Shown here: piece after piece, positions 11,788 through 21,260 of the stretch
Layout: the number at the start of each line of letters is the position of its first letter
How positions within the stretch are numbered: position 1 is the first letter of the stretch
NCBI GenBank assembly: GCA_022036555.1
Contig: CM039122.1
Coordinates: forward strand, 3,557,043 to 3,621,042
Direction: 5' to 3'
DNA length: 64,000 nt
Source of the DNA: Microstegium vimineum
Taxonomy: Eukaryota > Streptophyta > Magnoliopsida > Poales > Poaceae
Made by a program: the position numbers and the translations under genes
Notes under the pieces: generated by a model
What the model was told of the DNA's origin: nothing
What the model saw: only the letters and a program-made list of their open reading frames with translations
Database searches by the model: none

Positions 11788-13961
11788 GATCTCGTTCAAT
11801 CTAGTATTAGAAAATAGGTATGTGAATAGATTGATAAATTGTATGTTATTGTTAACATGTAAAATAAAAAGAACAAATGATCTGTTTACCTCTCCAGCAT
11901 AAGTTAAAGCGAGCATTGCCCAAGCAGTATTCACAGCGTGAGCACAGTCACCTTTGATATTTACATAAACCTATTTAGGATTACATGGGAAAAAAGATAA
12001 GTTATGAATGCACATACTGATACACAGACATATTTTTTCCATTGCATTAAATATTGTGCTTGCCATGACTTGCTAGGGACATGAGACTAAAGGCACTGTT
12101 ATTGTTTTCGTTGTATTACTGGAGCAACTCATATCGAGAGGAAATTAAATGAGCATAGTTAGAATAAAAAGATTCAACATACACAATAAATCAAGAAATC
12201 CCTAATGATTTGGAAGCCATGCTAAGAAGCCAGATTCACCATAAGATATCATGTGTCAATTTGTTACTAGTATCTTCAACAAGGATTCAACAAACAAAAT
12301 TGTGTGCCCATATCAGTTATCACTAGTAAGCAAAGTTAGACTGAAAGGATCTAGAGAAGTAGAAGGAAACAAAATATGATTTCCTGAGTTTCACTAGAGA
12401 CATGGCTTTCTCCCCATCCACCAGTACTGAGCTGCTTTGACAATATAAAGTGGCATGCTTTCCGTATGGAAGGGCTGTTCTTGTACGTTCTTCCAGAAGC
12501 AACTAAACCTTTAATTGAAAAGAAGGCCCCATAGGTGAAACATACACCCCAAGTACCTAACCTGCAAAACAACAATTTGTGTTACCAACTGCTGGCGTAG
12601 AAATTCTCTAATTAAATGATGCATTAGGACAAACCATGAACCATCTTCTTGTTGTTTGCTCTCAATAAATGTTGCTGCATTTCTAACCGATGTTTCTATC
12701 TCTTTGGTGCGGTAACCAGAGCTTGGAGCACTGATGAAGTGCATTCTGGGTAACTGTCAATTAATAATACAACATGATTATATCTTTATCTGAAGTGAAA
12801 ATTTTGTAAGCAGGATCATCTGCTAAACAATATATATGCCATTTGCATCCATCACTTACGGGTAATCGACAACCATGTTTGGAAAACTCTCACAAGGATT
12901 TAGAATCTAGTTAATTAACAGAAATAAGTGTCAATACAGTGGAGCTGGAAATAGTAAGATGTATTGAAATAAAAAGTTTTAGATTACTGAATATGAACTG
13001 CATCTTGCTAATGCAAAGTTCCAGCCGACAGAAAGTTACCTCTATCCAAGAAGTTCTTTTGCACTCATATGTAGAAAAGGTACCATCTTTGTTCTACAAC
13101 ATCGAATGATTAGCCATTAAGTAATTATATTCATAGCTTATAACAATTCTGGCAGACATATTTTAAAAACGATCGAGGCAAGGCAAGCATTTATATTTTG
13201 TAGAAATTTGAAAGGTGAGAAGAAATTTGTGCCAAATTCAAAATTCAGAAACTTGGTTCCTTAAGAGATTTTTTCATCTAGACACTTCACGTCATCATAA
13301 TATCCCCATAAACTTGGTGTAACCGATTTATTTTGTATCAACCAGCAAAGTGTAACATTTTTTATTTCCATGGGTCACATAAGCATGCCTGATAGCAAGT
13401 TTTGTGTTGCAAATTTTTCTAAGGTACGAAACAAATGACAACATCACTTCAGATGAATGAACTTTAGAGAATGTGTACCACAAAAGATAGAAGGCAATCA
13501 ATAGCATCATGCAGCCTTTGTCTTTCTATTGGATCCCCAACAAGGTTGTTTCTGTTTGATGAGATTTTTGACAGCAACAGTACAGCCTGGAAATAGAGTC
13601 ACATTAAGCTGCTATTGAATAGAAAGGAACCTTCTTCTTCTCAGCCATTTCATTTCGGGTTAAGAAGATGGGAAAGTGCCCTAAGATTTGACGGTGGACA
13701 TGAAAAGCTGGTTTTCAAGACCAGCGCTATCAACCACTCAGCCAAATAAAAGAATCGAAGCCAGAGGAAACAAGTGAAGGTGGATCTATCATGAAAGAGT
13801 AAAGCACCAAAATGGGTACACAACTTGCTTTCATCACACGTCCCGGCATCCTCATCCCCACACCATCCCTCTTTCACAACCGATTAAGTCATGGAATCCT
13901 TTTGTAGATCGTCATTTATTGGCAAAAATCCATCGAGATGGACAAAATATCAAGCAGAGCA

Positions 13962-13977
13962 TTTTTTTTCTCGAACG
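13962..13977 (-). mobile_element. Minimal LINE tail insertion (16 bp) in an OSC intron
   Basis: Sixteen bases, eight T followed by CTCGAACG, sit between perfect 10-bp direct repeats AAGCAGAGCA (13952-13961 and 13978-13987). Read on the minus strand this is CGTTCGAG plus a poly(A) run, which fits an extremely 5'-truncated LINE or similar poly(A) element. Attribution to a LINE is inference; the flanking duplication is directly visible. Confidence 0.6.
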
Positions 13978-14509
13978 AAGCAGAGCACTTTATTAAATTA
14001 CTAGTTGCATGCTCTACATTAACAATAACATTATATGATACTTAGTGACCTTAGTTTCATTTCTTCTCAATATAATGATGGTAGTTTTCTTAATATAATG
14101 ATATGCAACTCTCCTGCGTGTTTGAGAAAAATAATAATGAGTAGCTCACCTTCCAGTTTGTGAAAAAGGTAGCTTTACTCATCTACATTGGGGCGAAAGA
14201 AAAACTGACAAAGATGGAATAACCTTAAGTGCTTCTCCTGTAGTGTCAGACACAACCCATCCATTGTCTGCAAATGAAAGTGTCCATGAACCCTTCGATC
14301 TATGGCGATGCCAATAACTTTGGTCACCAGGATGGTTCCTCAGAACCTTCAAGTACACAAATGCATGTTGTGTTTCATTATTGCCCATGTGGTGAGTATA
14401 TAAATTGCCATGATTTGAAGATAAAGGACAGAAACTTGTGAATTTTTCATGAACTCATAGGCTCTCTGAATAGTTGAAGCATAATCGTTGACAAGATCCG
14501 TAGCGCAAA

Positions 14510-14806
14510 CAATGCCAGGACTTTCGACACGCCAATCATCTGTGGAGCAATTGCTAGCGGCGATTCGGGCTGAGGCATTGGCGTGGTGTGCTGCAGGGTT
14601 TGCTCAGCTCAGAGAGTTGCTTCGCTCCTGCACGTTCTGGCAAGGTGCTTAAGTTAGCGAGTCATGTGTTTCTGTTAAGAGGTTGTTTCTTCTATGTTGT
14701 TCTCTGTGTTCTCGGGCTTCGGTAACCTGGGTTACCTCCCTGGTCTGTCAGACTTTGCAAGTTTCTATCTGCTTAATGAATTACATGTTTAGGCATATTT
14801 AAAAAA
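14510..14806 (+). mobile_element. 5'-truncated LINE inside an OSC exon
   Basis: A 297-bp insert ends in a short A-run (14800-14806). It is flanked by a 16-bp target duplication, agatcCgtagcgcaaa at 14494-14509 and agatcTgtagcgcaaa at 14807-14822, with one mismatch. The first part encodes, in plus frame, an open stretch ending AQLRELLRSCTFWQGA and a stop, which looks like the C-terminus of a LINE ORF2; a 3' UTR and tail follow. The OSC reading frame (ATDLVNDYA on the minus strand) resumes across the insertion when one duplication copy is removed, so the insertion hit coding sequence. Confidence 0.85.
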
Positions 14807-14857
14807 AGATCTGTAGCGCAAAATGCTTGAATTATGAATGATGTCTCCCAGCTCTGG

Positions 14858-15245
14858 TGTCATGGGCAGCCAACGGGCTGCCACTATAGCCAGCAACCCA
14901 AGAAGTAGCAGGCCAGGATCGGCCAGTAGAGATCCATAGGACCCGAAGTATGAAAAGGGCCTAAGTATGAAAGGGTCTATCTAGCTAAGTATGTGTGAAG
15001 GGGCCAGAATAGTTAAGGCATGTGAACATGAGATCAGAGTGTGAAAGAGAGTAAAGGGAGTTAGCCGTCCAGGTTAATCTCCTATATATATGTAAGCTTG
15101 ATGCATGAATGAATTAAGCAATGAGAATTATGAAGAAACCCAATCTAGTCTCATCTCCCTGCTTCTGAGTCTCATCCCCTCCTGCTCAAGCTCATGGCAT
15201 AGCATAAGGCCTAGTTATCCCCTCAATCCACCCACGATCATTACA
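14858..15245 (+). repeat. Left LTR of the 1978-bp LTR element
   Basis: 388 bp with TG...CA ends. It contains a TATATATATG box near 15085-15095 that could serve as the element promoter. It matches 16448-16835 apart from about 16 substitutions, which points to an insertion that is not recent. Confidence 0.85.
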
Positions 15246-16447
15246 TCTGGTATCAAATAGCTTCGGTTCGATCCCACCCACCACCACCCATGGCTTCTCC
15301 ACTTGAGGCACTGCAAGAATCCTGCGCCAAGGTCTAAGAAATTCTCCAACAGATGTCGATCTGGTGCGAGCGGATGGCGCAACACGAGGCCGCTGTTGCT
15401 GCCGTCCGTGTGGAACCGGCGTCACCACCGCCGCCACCTCCAACACCGCCTCCATCACCGGCGCATCAGCCGCCAGCAACACCACAACCACCACCGTCGC
15501 TGCTTCCTCCCTCGCCGGTGCCACCATTCCTAACGGCCCCGGCACCACAGCCACCGCCGCCGCCGCCCAAGCATCCAGGGAAAGAGGAGGAAGAGGCGGT
15601 TTTTACCGTTCGATTCCCCGACAACCAAAAGGGGGAGGAGTTGCCGCCAAAAGATCGACTTACCCGGTCGATTCACCGCCGTACCCACGTTCGGCGACTT
15701 CCTCGCCGCTGGATTTGCCACCGCCTGGGATCGGCCGCCGCCGCTGGGCCGCCGGAGTGGCCTCCAATGCGGCCGCCGGATCCCCTACCGAGGGCAGGGA
15801 GTCGTCGCCGCCCGGTTGCCAGCCTCCTCCGTCGGGTCGCGCCAGTCCGGTGCCACCTACCTCCGGGATTCAGCCTCTGCTCCCGACCACCGGGGCGCGT
15901 TTTTTTCTCCAGCTGCCCGATCCGCCGTCGTCCCGCAGATCGACGGGAGCGACTGCCGCCAGGTGCCAGCTGCGGCCGTTCCGCCTCTTGCTTGGACCAC
16001 ACGTGTTGTTTTCCTTGGGCTGACTCGCAGGGAGAAGGCTTCCTGGGTAGGCCTGCTGCTATCGGCCCAAGTGGAGGACCATTTTGCTTTTTCTTTTGAT
16101 CCAGGGGGATTACACACCGTAATTTTTGGAAGTTGCTCAATCGTGAACCAACGGTTGCATCGTGAGGCCAATTTCTCATCCAGCTTGAGGGCGAGCTGGG
16201 ACTTCGGATTGCTACCTCAGCCACCAAATCAGTCGTCTCTACCTCTCTGTTGGGTCACCACCACAACAACACCGCTTCTTCATCGATTTCGGTTGTCTCA
16301 CCCAATCCATGCCGCCACCATCGGGACTCTTCAGACCTCCGTCGAAGCAAGTACTCAAGTGTTTAACACTAACTACCACGAAGCTACAGAATTGACCATC
16401 AAGCTATCCCGCTCGAGGACGAGCTGGGTCTCCAAGGGCGGGGGAGA

Positions 16448-16835
16448 TGTCATGGGCAGCCAACGGGTTGCCACTATAGCCAGTAACCCAAGAAGCAGCA
16501 GGCCAGGATCGGCCAGTAGAGATCCATAGGACCCGAAGTATGAAAATAGCCTAAGTATGAAAGGGTCTATCTAGCTAAGTATGTGTGAAGGGGCCAGAAT
16601 AGTTAAGGCATGTGAACATGAGATCAGAGTGTGAAAGAGAGTAAAGGGAGTTAGCCGGCCAGGCTAATCTCCTATATATATGTAAGCTTGATTCATGAAT
16701 GAATTAAGCAATGAGAATTATGAAGAAACCCAATCTAGTCTCATCAATGTGCTTCTGAGTCTCATCCCCTCCTACTCAAGCTCATGGTATAACATAAGGC
16801 CTGGTTATCCCCTCAATCCACCCACGATCATTACA
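16448..16835 (+). repeat. Right LTR of the 1978-bp LTR element
   Basis: 388 bp, preceded directly by the polypurine tract GGGCGGGGGAGA and followed by the TCTGG target duplication. OSC exon sequence resumes at 16841 and the exon ends at an AG acceptor after 16854. Confidence 0.85.
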
Positions 16836-16869
16836 TCTGGCAGCCATCATACACCTATCATGGTAACAC

Positions 16870-18551
16870 CACTACAGGAAAACGACAAGTTACCGAGTGC
16901 TAAATAAATTGCCGAGTGCCAGAAATCGGGCACTCGGCAAAAAAAACACTCGACAACTAATTAAATGCCGAGTGCCTAGCACTCGGCAAAAAAAAACACT
17001 CGGTAACTTAATTCTTTTTGCCGAGTGTCGACACTCGGCAAAAAAATACACTCGGCAACTCGGCTAACGTTATCCCGCTCCGTTTAAGTTGCTGAGTGTC
17101 TGCCGTCTGGCACTCGACAACTTAAATTTAGTTGCCGAGTGTCAACCCTAGACACTCGACAACTTATTTCATTTTTTTTGTTTTTTGCTCCCAATTTTTT
17201 GTGTCTGTTTAGTGAACAACATGTTCAAATTTGGAAGCTTTTCATTGCTTTTTGATATTTTTCCTTATTTTATTTTATTTTTCTTCAATTTTCCCGCTTA
17301 ATGTTCATTTGAACTGCAGGTGCATGAAATAATAGATTTCTTTCGTTCTAAAAATGGTAGTCTTGTTTGTTAATGTAAATGATGGCTAAATCCATGGCCT
17401 GTCTCGAAAGTTCGATCAACGTGCTCACAGGACAACGTCGCCAACTTCGGTGCTTGTAGTTTTTTAATTATATTAAATGCAAAAAAATTCCGAAAATCAC
17501 GAAACTTGAGAACGTGTCATGATCTCATGTGCGTATGTTGTGGTAAAAATTTAAAAAAGTTTCGAGCACGTCGTCACGCCCGGGTTGCCAGATGGCTCTT
17601 CTTCACGGGCCGGTCGGTCAGGATGGCAGTAGGTACTTCTCCCTTGTCTATTTTCATGTTGCCCGGACTTGTATTAGACTCGGACTTGTGTTCGACTTAG
17701 ACTTGTGATATATTCATAGCTATGTGATGGATTATGGACTCTATGTGATGGATCTATGGACTCTATATGTGTATGTGATGTATTATGGACTTATGGACGT
17801 TTGTGATGGATGTTTGTGATGCTATATGCGCATGATGGATTGTGAATGATGGATGTGAGGATATATATGTGATTTGAATGGGTGGATACCATATATATGC
17901 GATTTGAATGGTGGATGTGATATATATGTGATTTGAATGGTGAATGTGATATATATATATATATGTCTATTTTTGTCTGTATTGTTGGAAATCAAATAAA
18001 ACAAAAAATAACAATTTTTTTTTATTTGCTGAGTGCCACACTCGGTAACTAAATTAGTTGCCGAGTGCAATTGCCATTGCACTCGACAACTAATTATTAT
18101 AAAAAAATTAGTTGTCGAGTGCCAGCTGGCACTCGGCAACTAAATTTTGACAGAAAAAAATATAAAAAATTAGTTGCCGAGTGCCAGCCACCTGACACTC
18201 GGCAACTACTCCGTCAAGGTTGACGGTTCAATTTTTTTGCCGAGTGCTTGACCCAGCACTCGGCAAATAAAATAACACTCGGTAAATTAGTTGTCGAGTG
18301 TCCGAAATATGACACTCGACAACTAAATTAGTTGTCGACTCGGCGTCTGCCGAGTGCTAGTTGCAGAGTGTGGCACTCGGTAAATCAGTTGCCGAGTGCA
18401 AAAGCCTAGCACTCGGCAACTCTGCGATTTCCTGTGCACTGTTGTCGACTCGGCGTCTGCCGAGTGCTAGTTGCAGAGTGTGGCACTCGGTAAATCAGTT
18501 GCCGAGTGCAAAAGCCTAGCACTCGGCAACTCTGCGATTTCCTGTGTAGTG
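16870..18551. mobile_element. Non-autonomous CACTA (En/Spm) transposon, 1682 bp
   Basis: The left end reads CACTACAGGAAA and the right end, reversed, CACTACACAGGAAA. A 3-bp target duplication CAC lies at 16867-16869 and 18552-18554. Both halves are dense in subterminal repeats of the type TGCCGAGTGC / GCACTCGGCA, in both orientations, where a transposase would bind. The middle (about 17200-17990) is AT-rich and has no transposase. The right 110 bp is tandemly duplicated (18331-18440 and 18441-18550). It sits just beyond an OSC splice acceptor, so probably in an intron. Confidence 0.9.
18331..18550. repeat. 110-bp tandem duplication of the CACTA right end
   Basis: Two units of 110 bp, each starting GTTGTCGACTCGGCG and ending in GATTTCCTGTG plus three or four bases. 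They appear identical except at the last few bases (GCACT versus GTAGT). The inner unit therefore carries a damaged copy of the terminal inverted repeat. Confidence 0.9.
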
Positions 18552-19559
18552 CACAGAAAACACACTAGCCATGCAGAGTTATATCCTATGAGGAGTAAAT
18601 TTTCTTGATGCATATTTAACATGTCCAATATACTTGCAATTGTACCAAGACACTTTGTTTGACGAGATTTTGTACAAAATTTTGCTAGTTTGCATGTATA
18701 TCCATATGTGTGCTATCAAGAAATACTTTATACATGAAGATAAATAAACAACAAGTATATGTGCATGTATATTCACGTGTACTACTGGTGTCAAAGAAGA
18801 AAGCAAAAGAAGCTAAATTGTTACGGGCATATATGCACGTATAGTATATGTGTGTGTCGACATGCAAATACGGGAAGCTAGCAACGTGAGAGACTAGCGC
18901 CATCGATCTACTATATGCACCCGTACACAATCAGAATCGGCTGTGACGATTCATACGCGTGCGCCGGTTCCGTAAAAGCCAGCACGTACGGCCATCGCGT
19001 GGTGTTCCAGATCCTTCTGAAACCTGTTTGGCCAGGCCCATGTATAGAGGATAAGCACGTACGTGGATAAGTACGTGCCTCACCTTATATGCCAAGAAAG
19101 GAGCCGGCTCCGGATTTCTCTCAGGCGCTAACAAATTTCAGCGGCGCGTGCGTGCATCTAATGGGCCTGCTGCACCCTAGCAGCTGCGACTCCAATTCCT
19201 TCACGGGGGAGGGGACGATGAGATTGGTTCAACGTGGCCGCACGAATGGAACACAAAGGTGCGCCAAACCACCACAACACCGCCGGCCAAGATCGTCCAT
19301 GAGGCTGTAGAGCCCGGCAGCCGGCCGATCGGCAGCGCAATACGCCAGGGTGCCATCCCATCTAGGAGGCGCCATCTAGACGGAGGGACGCCGACACAGG
19401 ACACAGCTTCACCGACGTCGGCGAGCACAGGAGATGCAAGGTGCATCCACTCCAGCCCTACAACAAGATTGCACCTGCATCCGGCCGCGGAGGAGATCGA
19501 CATGACGCGTTCCATCTTGAGCACCTGCGCTGGTCTGTGTCCACTACGATCTTGAGCAC
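18552..19559. other. Intergenic or intronic stretch without recognised gene
   Basis: This lies between the CACTA element and the OSC N-terminal exons. OSC exons for the central part of the enzyme (about 200 residues, including the usual MWCYCR region) should be here but none is recognisable. The right part (19080-19559) is GC-rich with short open frames that I could not assign. The left part is AT-rich. Confidence 0.5.
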
Positions 19560-20240
19560 CGCCATGGGATAGAATCCAAGCACGCCCTTTAGCCAATGCA
19601 CCGTTGTTGCCGTATGGCTCCTCGCCAAGAAACCTTAGGGTGATGTAGTTTGAGCATGTGCCAAACATGGTGCTCGAACATAGGATAAGTGTGCCCCATC
19701 CACCATCTTCGTTCTAGACATTATTTATTTGACAGAGTAAGAAAAGTCTTAACTAATGACCTTATATACATCCAAAGTGAACAATCTGGTACAAATTGAC
19801 CTTGTCCCCAACAAGGCCTTAATGAAAGTGATACTCCAAGAGAACTATGACATACCTGCTGGTTGTAGATGTAGCGGCATATCTCACGCCGATGTTCTGG
19901 TGATATGACAACATTGAGTGATCTAGTGACACACAAAGCAAATATCTGTAGACAAAGGTGCAAGTATGTTGTATCCATATAAGTGCACAGGAAGGAATCA
20001 AAATACTCAGCTAAGCAAGGAAAAAAAAAAGAGGTAATTGCAAATAACGCGCACCAAACCAGGCATGATGAACATGATCCCGCTGAAATCACCAGGCCAG
20101 TGCCCATCACTCGCTTGCAGTGAAGAGAACTGGTCCATGGCCCGCCTCAAGGAGCTCAATACAATTTCTTCAGTGACGTGCTCATCCTCCTCAAGCTTGA
20201 TGCGTGGCAGATCACATTGATATCTGCTTTGCTTTGCGCA
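19560..20240 (-). pseudogene. Oxidosqualene cyclase pseudogene, N-terminal exon block
   Basis: Three consecutive minus exons with good splice borders: 20055-20240 (EEDEHVTEEIVLSSLRRAM ... SDGHWPGDFSG), 19856-19945 (RSLNVVISPEHRREICRYI) and 19560-19713 (NEDGGWG ... [17 protein letters not shown] ... [10 protein letters not shown]). These match exons 2-4 of plant OSCs in order and spacing, and all three frames are open. The first exon was not found upstream (right). After 19560 the next recognisable OSC sequence is at 16854, so the central exons are lost. Together with 11890-16854 this is one gene, dead by deletion, insertion, frameshift and a mutated donor. Product class (cycloartenol, amyrin or other) cannot be told from what is left. 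Confidence 0.88.
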
Positions 20241-20620
20241 CTGCAACAAATTTTTTTTTTTGATTAGCTAGCTGCTAAAACTTAAGTTTTTTATTTGATT
20301 AGCTAGTATTATTTTGGCTTGTGCTGATTTATACGGTTGGTTTGTTGCGAGAGAAAAACACTGTTCCACGACTAGTTTGTACGGATTAAAGCCGGCTGAA
20401 TACAACAAACGAACAGGGCTTAAAACTTTTTGAGTTTTGACGTAATTTGAAAAAAACTTGATTATAAAAGGTCAATGCTCAGGTACTCCGGTTATCTCCC
20501 AGGAGGTAATATCTTAAATCAAATCTGGACAGTTGATTTTTCTAAACTTAATAATTTACTAAATAAATTAATGAATAAAAAACCAAAAAATAAAACACTA
20601 TGCGGCCGGTAATGACGCCG
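20241..20620. other. Spacer with a probable MITE remnant
   Basis: AT-rich DNA with no coding potential. The stretch 20318-20420, with TTGTTGCGAGAGAAAAACAC and GCCGGCTGAATACAAC, looks like a short inverted-repeat transposon remnant common in grass DNA, but I could not define both ends. Confidence 0.35.
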
Positions 20621-20626
20621 TCGTAG

Positions 20627-21260
20627 CCATCCGGAGGCTCCGCCGCTGGACGCCCCCGCTGCTGGACGCGTCGTACGTCGCTTTGACGCCGCCACTCGAC
20701 GCTCCGTACGCGCTGCCGTCTGGACGACGCAGCCCGACGTTGGCACCGCCACCACGAACTGCCCCGCTCGGCACCGTCGGACCACGGCGACGCCGCCGCA
20801 GCCATCCGGAGGCTCCGCCGCCGGACGCCCCCGTTGCTGGACGTGTCGTACGTCGCTTTGACGCCGCCACTCGACGCTCCGTACGCGCTGTCGCCTGGAC
20901 GACGCAGCCCGAGAGAGGCACCGCCGCCACGAACTGCCCCGCTTGGCACCGCCGGACCACGGCGATGCCGCCGCCATCCGGAGGCTCCGCCACCGGACGC
21001 CCCTGCCGATGGACGCGTCGTACGTCGTCTTGACGCCGCCACTCGACGCTCCGTACGCGCTGCCGCCTGGACGACGCAGCCCGAGGGAGGCTCCGCGGCC
21101 ACGAACTGCCCCGCTCGGCACCGCCGGATGCCCCCGCTGCTGGACGCGTCGTACGTCGCCTTGACGCCGCCACTCGACGCTCCGTACGCGCTGCTGCCTG
21201 GACGATGCAGCCCGAGGGAGGCTGCGCCGCCACGAACTGCCCCGCTAACGTCGCTGAAAA
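20627..21260. repeat. GC-rich tandem array, about four units of ~175 bp
   Basis: Units begin CCATCCGGAGGCTCCGCC at 20627, 20802 and 20974; a fourth, shorter unit starts near 21127. Each carries GGACGCGTCGTACGTCG or a close variant and CGACGCTCCGTACGCGCTG. Spacings are 175 and 172 bp, so units do not keep one reading frame. Several frames on both strands stay open only because the array is so GC-rich. It is bounded on both sides by AT-rich DNA. I see no sign that it is translated. Confidence 0.85.

Larger units (their letters stand above)
14858..16835 (+). mobile_element. Non-autonomous LTR retrotransposon (1978 bp) inside an OSC exon
   Basis: Two 388-bp LTRs (14858-15245 and 16448-16835) start TGTCATGGGC and end ATTACA. 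By eye they differ at about 16 positions. The target duplication TCTGG is at 14853-14857 and 16836-16840. A primer-binding site like that for Met tRNA (TGGTATCA) starts at 15248, and a polypurine tract (GGGCGGGGGAGA) abuts the right LTR. The 1202-bp interior starts like a gag (ATG at 15291, then an early TAA) and becomes proline-rich; no pol domains are visible. The sequence before the polypurine tract resembles the tail of a Ty3/gypsy polyprotein, so it is probably a deletion derivative moved by a gypsy partner. Confidence 0.85.
11890..16854 (-). pseudogene. Oxidosqualene cyclase pseudogene, C-terminal exon block
   Basis: Oxidosqualene cyclases fold 2,3-oxidosqualene into sterol or triterpene skeletons on ER membranes. 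Exons with GT-AG borders, in minus order: 16841-16854 + 14807-14857 + 14436-14509 (one exon split by two transposons), 14224-14346, 13479-13586, 13040-13093, 12860-12906, 12635-12753, 12384-12561, 11890-11970. Translation gives [45 protein letters not shown] and HAVNTAWAMLAL, all OSC landmarks, including a QW-type repeat (QEDGSWLGTWG). The catalytic DCTAE box reads DTTGE. Exon 12635-12753 shifts frame between LQAL and GYRTKE, and the donor after 12384 reads GA instead of GT. The last exon would lie beyond copy 1, outside the window. Confidence 0.9.

Noticed and set aside
14510..14535. Extending the OSC exon through 14510-14535 because the frame looks open
   Set aside because: These bases follow the first copy of the 16-bp target duplication and belong to the LINE; the true exon continues after the second copy at 14807.
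15353..16099. Proline-rich frame of 248 codons
   Set aside because: It lies inside the 1978-bp LTR element, overlaps other open frames and has no domain; it is more likely gag-linker residue than a host gene.
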